From contig CM061142.1 in assembly GCA_030789695.1 (NCBI GenBank), positions 568,841,281-568,905,280 of the forward strand: 64,000 nt of DNA. The letters are read 5' to 3'. The notes beneath the pieces were generated by a model that saw nothing but the letters and a program-made list of their open reading frames with translations, was not told the DNA's origin and did no database searches. The position numbers and the translations under genes are program-made. The stretch's first letter is position 1. Every line of letters begins with the position of its first letter. The stretch comes from Scilla litardierei. Its lineage: Eukaryota > Streptophyta > Magnoliopsida > Asparagales > Asparagaceae. Below, piece by piece: positions 1 through 11,584 of the stretch.

Positions 1-408
1 CTGAAGATTTCCCCGAATCGTGGTGTGATTCGTTTCCGGAAGCGTGGAAAGTTGAGCCCGCGATACATTGGACCGTTTGACGTTTTGGAGAGGGTTGGCG
101 AGGTAGCTTATCGCTTGGCCTTGCCGCCGTCTTTGGAAGGAGTTCACAATGTTTTCCATGTGTCACAGCTTCGTCGATACATTAGCGATCCGTCTCATGC
201 GGTAGATTTTTCGGAGATTACCGTTCGTCCCGATATGACGTATGACCAGCATCCAGTGCAGATTCTGGACAGGCGTCAGAAATCGCTTCGGAACAAGATT
301 GTCAATCTTGTGAGGGTGATGTGGCGACACGGTTCACCTGGAGAGTCTACTTGGGAGAATGAGGATGAGATGCGAGAGCGTTTCCCACTTTTGTTTTCGG
401 ACTCGTGA
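1..408 (+). CDS. Gypsy (Tekay-like chromovirus) integrase C-terminus with chromodomain, 5' truncated by window
   Basis: The frame is open from base 1 to the stop at 406-408, so this is the tail of a polyprotein that begins outside the window. It shows the integrase C-terminal pattern GKLSPRYIGPFDVLERVG, then VHNVFHVSQLRRY. A chromodomain-like end follows (PVQILDRRQKSLRNK, LVRVMWRH, ESTWENEDEMRERFPLLF). This order is typical of plant chromoviruses of the Tekay/Del group, whose chromodomain is thought to guide integration to heterochromatin. A polypurine tract and a TG-starting LTR follow within 50 bp, which fixes the orientation. The visible part has no internal stop, so the copy may be young. 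Clade assignment is by motif memory only. Confidence 0.9.
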   Translation: MKISPNRGVIRFRKRGKLSPRYIGPFDVLERVGEVAYRLALPPSLEGVHNVFHVSQLRRYISDPSHAVDFSEITVRPDMTYDQHPVQILDRRQKSLRNKIVNLVRVMWRHGSPGESTWENEDEMRERFPLLFSDS

Positions 409-740
409 GTATTTGGAAATTTCGAGGACGGAATTTTTCTTAAGTTGGGGAGGATGTAACGACTGCTTTTCATGTATCTGGATATAATATAATATAATAT
501 ATGTTTTGGTGGATTTTCTCCTCTTGTGTGGTTTTCGTCTCCGTAGCTTTCATTTTCGATCGATTCGTCGTATTTTCTCGTTTCTTCCTTAGGATCGTCG
601 ATTTCGAAGTATGTCATTCGTGACGGGCTTCATAACGGTCGTATCTAACTATTAGATCAAGCCTAGGAGTCTTAGGAATCGATCCCGGGGCCCCGCGCTC
701 CGTATCGGAACTTTTTGTGCTCATTAGCCGGTATAAGAAG

Positions 741-1145
741 GGGCACCGACCGACTAGATGACGATCCAGTCGGTCGGCAATCCTTCTTGGACCGACTAGT
801 TAGCTTTCTAAATTTCTCAGGAGTTACTGTTTATCGTTAGTCGGTCTAAGAACGTTGGTTGACCGACTAGGTTGCAAACTAGTCGGTCAGCAATGCTTCT
901 TTAACCGACTAACACATCATCTTAATTTTAGTTGAGTTACTGTTTACTCTTAGTCGGTCTAAGAACGTTCATCGACCGACTAGATGCTAAACTAGTCGGT
1001 CAGTATTTGTTCATGGACCGACTAACTCTAAAATCCTATTTTCGTTCAGGAGTTACTGTTTGCACTTAGTCGGTCTGCGTTGGTCGACCGACCGACTAGT
1101 TGCCAAACTAGTCGGTCAGTGGTTGCTCTTTGACCGACTAACCAG
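741..1145 (+). repeat. Quasi-palindromic AGTCGGTC/GACCGACT array in LTR U3
   Basis: About 3.5 units of 110-120 bp, each containing forward AGTCGGTC and inverted GACCGACT cores. Unit landmarks GTTACTGTTT recur near 823, 942 and 1052. The array ends about 40 bp before the TATA-like box. The same unit, inverted, occurs in the SIRE-like LTR at 55221-55760. Confidence 0.9.
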
Positions 1146-1184
1146 TGTTGAAACCCTAATTTCTGGGCAGCCGCCAGCCCATCC

Positions 1185-1192
1185 TATTTAAA
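1185..1192 (+). promoter_or_regulatory. TATA-like box of Tekay-like LTR
   Basis: TATTTAAA lies between the repeat array and a pyrimidine-rich leader, where the U3/R boundary of an LTR is expected. AAACCCTA-type motifs surround it (1152, 1231, 1388, 1518). Start of transcription is inferred, not seen. Confidence 0.5.
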
Positions 1193-1470
1193 CCCAACCC
1201 AAACGTTTTCTTCTTCCCCAACACGACCCAAAACCCTAAAATCTTCCCCCTTGAGCCCCCATCTTCCTCCAAGCTTCATTTCTTCATTCCAAGCCCTAGA
1301 ATCATCATCCAAACCATCCATCCACTCTATCTACCTCTCATCTTCCCCAAAATCTCACCAAGTCCATCAAAATCCCCAAATCCCCCAAAACCCTAGTTTC
1401 CCCAAACTTCTCCAATCTTTTCCAGATCTGATCCTAGGGTTCCCCGGAGTGTTTCTTCCGCCTCCTCTCG

Positions 1471-1567
1471 GTAAGAAATCGACCACCGTTGTTTTCATAA
1501 CCTATTTATATTTTTATGAAACCCTAATAAAATTCATGTTGTTTGTTGATTGTTCCCCCAAAACAGC
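1471..1567 (+). other. Possible intron inside the LTR leader
   Basis: CTCG|GTAAGAAA is a near-consensus plant donor, and CCCCCAAAACAG|CG 97 bp later is a fair acceptor; the interval is AT-rich compared with the CT-rich flanks. It would be spliced from any transcript starting at the TATA-like box. No coding support, so this is inference. Confidence 0.3.
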
Positions 1568-1623
1568 GATTTCCCCGTAGATTGGCATCCGTGTGACGAA
1601 GTGGTCGTCATCCCCGGTGCTAG

Positions 1624-1762
1624 GCAAGTGAAACTTGCCACTTAGGGTTTAGGCCATGTTTTAGGCCATTTGCTTGTTGTAGGCGTAAAAGAGGCTAGGC
1701 GACGAAATGATACTCGCCTAGGCGCAAATTGGGGAACTAGCTTGACAACGAAGCTAGTTCCG
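1624..1762 (+). other. Hairpin cluster H1-H3 in LTR leader (candidate structured RNA)
   Basis: Three hairpins in series. H1: GGCAAGT (1624-1630) pairs with ACTTGCC (1634-1640). H2: CTAGGCGA (1696-1703) pairs with TCGCCTAG (1715-1722) around the 11-nt loop CGAAATGATAC. H3: an 11-bp stem (1734-1744 with 1752-1762) around loop GACAACG. Counterparts of H2 and H3, with other stem sequences but similar loops, occur in the minus-strand Tekay-like LTR at 59306-59330 and 59265-59291. Confidence 0.7.
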
Positions 1763-2128
1763 ACATTTAGCATATTGCACAATTACCATGTCATGTTTAC
1801 TTTCCATTAACGGTACGCAAATTAAATGTCATGTCATTGCGTTCTTTTGGTGATCCCGTGATTGCGTAGCATCGCTACAATACTTGTGTTTCCTGGCTCG
1901 TGACCAGAAGCGAGCATAATGAGTTGCTAACCCCAACGCTCGATATATTGAATTGTGAACTAAGAAACAAGCTCCCGTGCGGGGCAACCCTGGCTCACTT
2001 GCTGGGCTCATGTGCAGGGACCCTGGCTTGTTTACGTGTGGGATGGGGTAAGGGTTAAGCGGCCATTCAACTGGGGGTCTGTTTGATCAACAACTGCAGT
2101 TGTAAGGCGTAAACTCTGGGGTGGGGTA

Positions 2129-2265
2129 GTGTTTAGTGCCGATCGGTGTGAATGAGGTACCATTCAGCTGAAGGGCGTAAACATCTACAAAATAACGTGA
2201 AACATGAATTGGGTTTAGTGCCGATCAGTGTGAATGATGTACCATTCAGCTGAAGGGCGTAAACC
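2129..2265 (+). repeat. Duplicated ~55-bp unit in LTR
   Basis: GTTTAGTGCCGATC...GGGCGTAAAC occurs at about 2129-2184 and 2211-2265. Each copy carries a small hairpin, TGAATG with CATTCA, around a 6-nt loop containing GTAC. Confidence 0.75.
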
Positions 2266-2462
2266 CCTACAACAATGTGAATTGATTGAGAATGTCAGTA
2301 GCTTGGCTACTCTTGTCTTGTCCCGATAATTGTTCCCTTGTACAAATTGTCTTGCCATGTTTTAATTGCGCACTCATGTTATAACTGCCATGTCATGCAT
2401 ACTAAACTGCTAGGTTGCTAGTTGCCTTACTTCAGTTTCCTTGCCCAAGTCTTTTAGACTTG

Positions 2463-2504
2463 CTGACATGTGCCCCTTTTACTCTTTTGGGTGACACATG
2501 TTAG
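2463..2504 (+). other. Hairpin H4 before acidic micro-ORF in LTR
   Basis: CTGACATGTG (2463-2472) pairs with CACATGTTAG (2495-2504), ten pairs with one G-U. The minus-strand Tekay-like LTR has a perfect 11-bp hairpin with another stem sequence at the matching place (45324-45334 with 45353-45363). Confidence 0.65.
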
Positions 2505-2605
2505 ATCCCGAGCCTGAGTACCTTGTTGAGGACGAGGTGTTTGCTGACGCCGAGCCCGAGCTTGTGTTTGACGGGGAGTACGTGGACACTGGGGACCAGT
2601 CCTAG
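2498..2605 (+). CDS. Acidic 35-residue micro-ORF inside the LTR (function unknown)
   Basis: An ATG lies in the 3' arm of hairpin H4 and opens a 35-codon frame ending TAG. It starts MLDPEPEYLVEDE and is rich in Glu, Asp, Pro, Val and Tyr. The homologous LTR on the minus strand (45226-45324) encodes a similar acidic run (VEPEFVDEAD, VEPEDVDPED) in the matching frame after its own hairpin and also stops with TAG, but it has ACG where this copy has ATG. Conservation of composition, frame and stop suggests coding or a selected sequence pattern. No family is recognised. A chance low-complexity frame cannot be excluded. Confidence 0.4.
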   Translation: MLDPEPEYLVEDEVFADAEPELVFDGEYVDTGDQS

Positions 2606-3000
2606 TGTCTTCGTTGTGTTTTACTTTTGTTAGACAGTTGTTTTGTTATCGGTGCGTGGCACCCATACTTTGTTATGTCGTTTCTTTTGTTGGCCTTGTT
2701 CTGGGCCTTTAGACTCTTTTCTTTTAGCCTGGTGGCTTTTCTGGATGTTGGACTTATTTTCTTGTTGGACAATTCATGAGATGTGAGATTTTATTTCAGT
2801 CTCTCCTTGTGTTATTATTGTTATTCCGTTGTGGTTACAGGGACCTGCTTATGTATTTTTGACGCTTATCGGGTTTGGGGCTTCACGGCTCCACTCTCGT
2901 GCGGACCTTCTCACGTCTCGCCTCCATTTTAGGGAAGCGGGTCGTGACATTTCGTCGAGAGACTTGGGCCTTTTTTGGACTTTTGCCGGAAACAAGCCCC

Positions 3001-3346
3001 CAACCGATCGGTTGATCACTCAACCAATCGGGTGGGATGTATCAGAAAATGCCCTATATCTGTTCTTCAGCGAACCGGTCGGGTGAGCGAACTAAGACCG
3101 GGTGGCAGATCGTGTGAGAAGAGCAAAAGTCTCGGGAAATTTGAGGATTTTATCAACCGACCGGTTGATAGAAGCAGTTGTCGTGTGACTGACCGGGTGA
3201 GCTGCACAGAACTCTTGGAAAAAATTGTGAAGCGGCCAACCGATCGGTTGAAAACTCAACCGATCGGTTAGCCTGTAGCCTCTTTTAAGCAAAATTTTCG
3301 AAATAATAACCAACCGATCGGGTGAAAACTCACCCGATCGGTTCAC
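3001..3346 (+). repeat. ACCGATCGGT palindrome array, internal copy
   Basis: Repeated CAACCGATCGGTTG and ACCGATCGGGTG motifs, the last about 10 bp before a TATA box. The same core forms the U3 array of the terminal LTR (7768-8205). A shared longer stretch is CCAACCGATCGGGTGA with CACCCGATCGGTTCA just downstream. Confidence 0.85.
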
Positions 3347-3355
3347 CCAAAACCC

Positions 3356-3363
3356 TATAAATA
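3356..3363 (+). promoter_or_regulatory. TATA box upstream of Athila-like ORF
   Basis: TATAAATA follows the internal palindrome array and precedes a CT-rich leader of about 400 bp and the ATG at 3786. This is the arrangement seen in the LTRs, so the ORF may have its own U3-like promoter. Confidence 0.55.
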
Positions 3364-3785
3364 CCCCCCGATTCGCCCGACTCATTTCCTTCACCCGACT
3401 TCGACTACCCCTTCGCCGTTTCGACTTCTTCTCTCCCAACTGGCCACATTCCTCCCCCCAACCGACCCCCATAGCCCCTCAATCGATCTCTCCACTCTCT
3501 CCTTCCTTCTCTCCATTGATTTCTCTATCCCCCCTTTCATCCAAACCCTAATTTTTGCCCAACTTCCCCCAATTTCGAAAAATTTGTTGAAGAGAAGTGC
3601 CGCGGCTTCACACTCCCACTCATTGCGCTACGTTGGGTGATCTATGAGCAAGGATTCATTACGATACTGGGTAACTTCGGTCTTTAGCTCCATTTTCAAT
3701 TTTGCCCTAGTATTACTATTTTGCTCAATTTCCATCGACTGTGTGCATCCATCATATCTTGCATACACTTGCATCACACACTACC

Positions 3786-5801
3786 ATGGCCCGGGATAAA
3801 GATAAGGGTAAGGGTATCATGCGAGAGGAGGAGCCATCTCGCAAGAGACGGAAGACCACACGTCCACCACACTCACGCCCTCCTCCTACATAACCTACAC
3901 AACCCCAACCCCTACCTATCATCCCTCCTGAGGATCCATTGTTGGGCCCGCGTGGTTATCATTTTCTGAGTCTTGAGCAGAAAGATTTTTATCATAGACT
4001 CGATGCACGGGGACACCTCTCCACCAAGTTTGCACACGCACAAACGCTTATTGATCTCGGAGTTTTCTCCGAAGTCGAGACCCTCTTTGCTAACTTAGGT
4101 TGGTTAGCCTTCTTGAACGCCCACGTGACGTCCTACCCCGCACTCACACTAGGATTCTTATCATCTCTCCGTAGTGAGTCGGGATCGATCGTCATTTTTC
4201 GGGTCCGAAATAGAACCGTCCGCACCCACCTGGATACTATCAATCACATTTTCGGATTCCCCAATCTTAGGGGCGACACTATCCGTCCCTACGGATATCA
4301 TCCAGACTTCGACGTCGATCAATTTTGGTTTCGCCTCACCCTATATGATCATTACCCTCAAGGGAAGGCCAAGGCATCCTCCATCATTCTCCCCATATTC
4401 CGTCTGGCCCACCGAATCATATCTTGCACATTCTTCCCCAGGGATGAGTCCGGGACCGTGACTATCCCTGATCTTTTCATTTTATGGGCCATGACATTCG
4501 ATTTCATTCGAGGTGATGACGGGATCGCCTTTGAGGCCCCTCGCATCCCTATTCATGCTGATGCTTGGCTTATTCAGAAGTTACTTGAGATTAGCCACGC
4601 CGGTAAGGGCAAATACTGTTGCGGGGGCCTCATTACTATCATAGCCTCATATCCCCAGTATAATGTCGTTATCCCCTGTGATTTCCCTTCTGCCCCAGGA
4701 CCCTCACATATAGATCTTGATGTCCTTCGGCATATACACATGATCAAGCCCTGCCCCAACGGTCGTTTCACTTTTTACTACAGACACCCCCTGCTCCCTA
4801 TACCATTCTGCCCAATCCCGCTCGTATGACTATCGTTCTAGTGGCAGATTGGACATTCCCTCCCGATCCAGAATTTCTGGGGGGGGGTTACATCTTCCAT
4901 TCCTTCCTCAGGGCGCACCCAGACCACCTTACCCTGCCGCCCACTTAGGCGAGCAAGATATCCATGCGTCCCGGGGAGACTCCGGGCTGGCCCCAGTCAT
5001 ACCATTCTGGCTTCTGGCCCTATCACTTCTGAGACACTGAGTGAGGCCCTTTTAGGCCTAGCCTCTGGTGCCGGCATGACCACTACCGCTGGCACCACTT
5101 CCACCTCCCGTCCTGCCTCTACCTCTTCTGTCCGCCGTGCCGCCTCCGCTCGCCTCGCTCTCGAGGCTGAGCTAGCTTCACTGCGTGCTCGTGCTTCGTC
5201 CTCTGCCCCCTCGGACCCATCCTCTGCGATCTTCTCTCACCCACGTTTCCTCTCACTTGAGAGGAACGTGGCAGCCATTCTCTGCATTCTCACTCACGTA
5301 CACGGACCTCCTCCACCCACTCCACCCACCTCACCACCCCCTTCACCTCCACCATCACAATATTCACCTCCATCACATTCATCACCACACCCATCACCCC
5401 CTAGGCGACCATCCCCTCCCACCACCACTGTTTCTATTCCTATCACTTCACCTCCACTCACGACCACCACCGTCGACCCCATAGATCTACCACCCTCCAC
5501 TTCCGTCACCGCATACGTGCGCCGCAAGAAATTGCAGGTGCGTTCGCGATAACTTCCCCCACCATCCTCTCACATCGACGTATCTACCTCCGTATCTACC
5601 CCATCTACCACCGCCTTGGTCGCCATTTCCCTTCCACTCAACATTATCACCACCACACCACCCATCGTCCACACTTCCACACCCATCCACACACATCATG
5701 CACCCCTCTCCCCACTTCTCCGCACACCCCCCACCTCTCCCCTCTGCACCCCTCCATCTTCTGCCGAGGAGGACGAGGACGATTCCTCTCCTGCTTCTTG
5801 A
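3786..5801 (+). pseudogene. Athila ORF-1-type protein, decayed by in-frame stops
   Basis: One frame runs from the ATG at 3786 (MARDKDKGKG, then KRRKTTRPP, a basic nuclear-signal-like start) to the TGA at 5799-5801. It is broken by TAA at 3891, TGA at 4827, TAG at 4839 and TAA at 5550 but shows no frameshift over about 670 codons. The longest intact part (3939-4829) contains TSYPALTLGFLSSL, IVIFRVRNRTVRTHL and NHIFGFPNL, resembling the plant ATHILA ORF-1/'putative plant transposon protein' group. The C-terminal third is Pro/Ser/Thr-rich and ends in an acidic run, EEDEDDSSPAS. Layout and length resemble the intact ORF at 57121-58818. Function is unknown; these ORFs are often placed before the PPT in an env-like position. 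Confidence 0.65.
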
Positions 5802-7524
<1,723 letters not shown>

Positions 7525-9170
7525 TGACGTGTGTGTATATTTTATATATTCACGCACGTCTTCTTTATGTTTTTCCGTTATTTTCCGTCGTCCCGTATCC
7601 ATTTTCTCGTATTTTCTAGTTTTCTTTCACTTCTCCGTTTTTTCGTGTGTTTGCAGGAGATTTCCAGTGTAATGGACACATAACGAAGATATCATAAGTT
7701 CCCGGAGCAACGGGAGGAGTCATGCATGATCTAGGGGGCCAAACGATGAAGATTGCCAATTTTTAGCCCACACCCGATCGGTTGGACGCAGCCAACCGAT
7801 CGGGTGATGCACGCGTATCCGACCCGGACGCAAGCTGAAGCGAAGTACAGTCCAACCGACCGGTTCGACGACCGGTTGAACACAACAGAGTTCTCGGGAA
7901 TTTGGAGCTGAATTCCAACCGATCGGGTGATAACTCACCCGATCGGTTCATCTGTAGCCGTTTCTTCCAAAAGACGACCCGGAGAGCTCAACTGGCGGCT
8001 CGCTGACCTTGCCAAATCGTCTGAAGTCTCTGTCTTTTAGGGCATTTTTCCAACCGATCGGTTTACCCGATGACCGCATCTCCTCAAACGACGACCCGCT
8101 TGCTGCACCCGATCATTCCAAGCGTTCGGTTGAAGTTTCTGAAGACCGCAGCCAAAGAATCAAGCATCTCACCCGATCGGTTGATACGTCAACCGATCGG
8201 GTGAAGTCGTTTTCTATATATAGTTGCCTAGGTTTTCAGAAAACGCAGCTTTTGTATTTTTCTGTCTTTTTCTCTATTTGTGACGGCTGGAATTTTATTG
8301 TTATCTGTAAGTTCTCTGATCTTTGTCAAACTTTAATATAGTCTTAATAGCATTGCTACTACCGTGTTTCAATTGCCTGATCATGATTTTTAAGGTTGAT
8401 TTTCATTTAGATTGCTTTTTAGCTATAATGTGTGAGTAGTTCCCAAATCTGGGATTTTGGTGGAAACCCCTTCGTGGGTTCTCCCTGATGCGTCCATAGG
8501 ACAAGGATTTCGATAGGGATTAGGAATTTAGAGGTTACACTGGGTGTTTCATTGTCATCGGCAAAAAAAAGACCGCATTTGACCGTAGGGCCAAGGGGGA
8601 ATAAACTTGGCGGTTGACTCCCTAGCCATAGCTCACGCCCTTAGCGTAGACATCGAATCCTAGCGCGTGGGAACTGCAGGATGAGATGTTGGGAGTTATC
8701 CTTGCGAGCTTAGTGCTCCCGGAGTCGGTCAGTGTTAATGGACATGGAAATGCCCACTGACCGAACCCGGGTAGTCCGGCGTATCATCCTGGGCACCGAC
8801 CGGAATATCGGGCCCATGGGACGCTGGTATCACTCTTAGAGGCAACGTCTCACCACTAAACCCTAATTCCGATCGTATTCCTATCCACCTGTCGTAGTAG
8901 CAAGAACATATGATAGGGTGGAACCGAAGTCCTAGGTTTCCCTTTATATTGTTCATCCTCCGTATTTACATTCCGTGACAAACCATCGATTGATCGGGCT
9001 AGCTCACCCGTAGGGTGAATTGGTTCCTCTTAGAAACAAGCACAACCACGCCTCCCTGCGTTCGACCCCCAAGCCACACTACAACACCGTGCGCTTGCGG
9101 TACAAATATTTTAACTCTGGTATCCCCCAATCCGACTGCACTCTTATGAGTTAAAAACCGGGGGACGTCA
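7525..9170 (+). repeat. 3' LTR of Athila-like element
   Basis: Starts TGACGTGTG after the PPT-like motif and ends GGGGACGTCA (TGACG/CGTCA inverted termini); 1,646 bp. Its start forms a hairpin, GACGTGTGTG with CACGCACGTC. It carries a palindrome array (7768-8205) and TATATATAG at 8215. Near the 3' end, ACCGTGCGCTTGCGG resembles the end of other Athila/Tat LTRs. The following bases are copia leader, giving a sharp border. Confidence 0.8.
7768..8205 (+). repeat. ACCGATCGGT palindrome array in Athila-like LTR
   Basis: At least eight ACCGATCGGT or ACCGACCGGT cores in both orientations, ending about 10 bp before the TATA box at 8215. Confidence 0.85.
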
Positions 9171-9301
9171 CTATCCAAGCAAGTTTATCTTGTGTTATCA
9201 AATAAACAAGAATATGCCATTAATCAAATTATCACATAATTAAAACATGTAGTTCATATAGAAGCAGTATAAGAACAGAGTAGATCTGGCTCTGATACCA
9301 C
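9171..9301 (-). other. Copia leader and primer-binding site
   Basis: On the minus strand the LTR end is followed by one base and TGGTATCAGAGCC (9288-9300), complementary to the initiator-Met tRNA 3' end. The leader then matches that of the complete copia element (shared ATTATCACATAATTAAAA) until the Athila-like LTR cuts it at 9170. Confidence 0.85.
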
Positions 9302-11570
9302 TGTAGGGATTTCAAGGTCCCTCAGGGCTAATTTTAAACAAATTCGTCCTAAGTCGGACGAACTAAATAAAATAAGCAACGAAAAACTAATTATTAAACT
9401 ATTTAATAATAACAGCCCTAAAAGAATATTCCCTAAGCCAGGAAAATCTACTGACTTGAGTTGGGTCTGACCAACTCGAGAAAGTTCTAACTACCACTTA
9501 AAATGAAATGCATATAAATATAACTCACACGGAATCTTGCCTTGGATTGGACAAGATGTTCCGCACCGTCTTGCGCTCCAAAATCTGAGCCGCATCCTGA
9601 ACCGCATTGTGTCGCTCCTCGTCGCGAACTGGATCAGCTCCCGAGCCACACCTTGCCCCCCGAGCCCATCACTAGCCGTAGAAAGTTTCACTTGAGTAAA
9701 TCTGCGTCGTAGCCTTTTGAATCAGATTCAGACCTCCCCGTTGCGTTGCTAGGACTCGGTTGGAGGACAGGTAAATTAATAGAGGAAAAGAATAACTTTA
9801 AGTATTGATTAAGTTTGCTCAAATTTTTCGGAGCTCCTTAATCAGAGACTTGGTGCAAAAAACAAAGAATGGAGTGCACACCTATTTATATAGGAGGCAG
9901 GCTCTGCTTCTTTTGTCACGAGCAATGTGGGACAATCAATTTGGAATAGGATTAGAATTAATTCAATTTAGTTAGAATACCTTTCACAAAAGCTCAACTT
10001 CAATCAATTAATTCTCAGTCACTATTGAGCCCTAGATACGATACAAGTTATCATTTCGAATGGCTAGGAATGGTGAACGCGTAGGAACAAACGGCGACAA
10101 AATCCGAGTTTGTTTGACACTTCAAACAATTGCTCAAAGTTGAGCAAAACCCCACATTTCGTAGCCGTCAATGGTTTCACAAAACCCTAATTAGAAACGA
10201 CTTAAATTGCAGACGTGCCCACTAATTTTAGCGGGCGTGCCCGCCTAAGGCATCTGGGCACGCCCGCTAAGGCGCACCCAGGCGGGTGCACGGCCCGCTG
10301 TGACCAGCGGGTCGTGCCCGCTGCTTCCAGCGGACGCGCCCGCTGTTCCCAGCGGGCGCGCCCGCTACGAACAACAGGCTGCGCCTGTTTGATCCAAGCG
10401 GGTCTTACCCACTTCTCCTTGTGCCTTTCTTGCGTTTCTGGGCTCATACAAGCTCTGTTTCCTACACGGTTTGATCATGTGGATTCCTCACGAAATCCCC
10501 TCAAATCCCAAATTCTCTAACCTCACAACTAACTTGTAAATTCAATAATCTCATTGCATCAAAGGCATTCCTCTATACGATCTTCCTATTACTAAGACGT
10601 GAATATTACTCTGTGTGAGACCCTAAAGCCTGAACCTACTACAGGTTGAGACTCGAAGTCTTTAGACGACAGTGACCACTAGCAGTAGGTGTCGTCCCTG
10701 TTTCAGAATCATTGATTACGTGATTGACTCGTTGGCAAGAGTGCCGACGGGATCACTCTGACTGTGAACGTGATGATTTCTGCAGTTTTAGTCCCTTCGT
10801 CACAACTATGTCACGTGTCTAGCCTAGGGTATGGAAATCTGTCAACCACACTAGCTAGCAGTGGTCAGTATATGTCAGTCTCTGGTACATTCATGTCGTA
10901 CATCTTACAACATACCTTGGCCAAGGTTTTACCGAGAGCCGTACTGACCTGGGACACTAACTTTCCATTAACGGAAGAGACGAATCCTCTATTGATCACT
11001 ACTCAGCTCGTACGCTTCGAGTGTCATCCAGCCTAAGATCTTTCAGCAGGCCTTGCCTCGAAGCTAGATCTTTAGACCTAAGTGACACTGTTCACACACA
11101 GCTTCGTATAATGATCTCAAGTCCTAAGGACCAACTTACCTATCATCACTTAGAGTTATTAATGACAGTTAGTTAATGTTTAACCATTTAATAACTCTTT
11201 ATTTGGGTCGTTCAGTGGACTCATTCTCTAATGAGCACCTGCGCCGTGTCTCTGACTTCGCAAAGTCGTATGGTTATGAGACCAACTAGACTAAGACACA
11301 ATGGTCTGTCCGATGCGTCGATATCCCAATCTCGACACATCTATGACCACGAACGCTTCTTAGATTCAAGCTGCTATCGGTCAGACATTTCTCATAATCG
11401 CAATCTACATCGCAAAACATGTATGACCTAACTTTGAATCCAAGGGGATAATCTAAGTAATTTAATAAATAGAAATAACTCAAACAATATTTTACCAGAA
11501 ATCATACTTCCATTTATTGAACAAGATGTTTATTAAGATAAATAGCCACGAGGGCATACATCTCTCTACA
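9302..11570 (-). repeat. Copia LTR shared by two tandem copies
   Basis: Minus-strand LTR of 2,269 bp from TGTAGAGAGATG (11570) to AAATCCCTACA (9302). GTGGGAGA precedes it on the RNase H side and a Met-tRNA PBS follows it on the other. TATATAAATAGG lies at 9882-9892, with a GC-rich palindrome array upstream (10214-10400). It aligns throughout with the LTRs at 43600-44860 and 45694-48351. Confidence 0.85.
10214..10400 (-). repeat. GCGGGC/GCCCGC palindromic array in copia LTR
   Basis: Repeated AGCGGGCGCGCCCGCT-type inverted cores, GC-rich against an AT-rich background, about 320 bp upstream of the LTR TATA box on the minus strand. Its position matches the CAGGCGCC arrays in the complete copia element. 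Confidence 0.8.
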
Positions 11571-11584
11571 TCTCCCACTTGCAC

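Larger units (their letters stand above)
455..2949 (+). repeat. 3' LTR of Tekay-like gypsy element
   Basis: The LTR begins TGTAACGAC directly after a purine tract (about 443-454) and ends GGGTCGTGACA, so the termini are imperfect inverted repeats. Length is 2,495 bp. From left to right it holds an array of AGTCGGTC/GACCGACT motifs, a TATA-like box at 1185, a CT-rich leader with several AAACCCTA (telo-box-like) motifs, a possible small intron, a set of hairpins, a duplicated 55-bp unit and a short acidic reading frame. A diverged homologue of its 3' half lies on the minus strand at 44867-45693. The 5' LTR and left TSD are outside the window. Confidence 0.88.

Noticed and set aside
741..1145. 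CRISPR-like look of regularly repeated short palindromes
   Set aside because: Spacers between motifs are themselves repeated, no cas genes exist, and the context is a plant LTR.
9288..9300. tRNA-like sequence TGGTATCAGAGCC (also 27807-27820, 36916-36929, 52811-52825)
   Set aside because: It is only the primer-binding site complementary to the Met-tRNA end; no cloverleaf surrounds it. No tRNA or rRNA gene was found.
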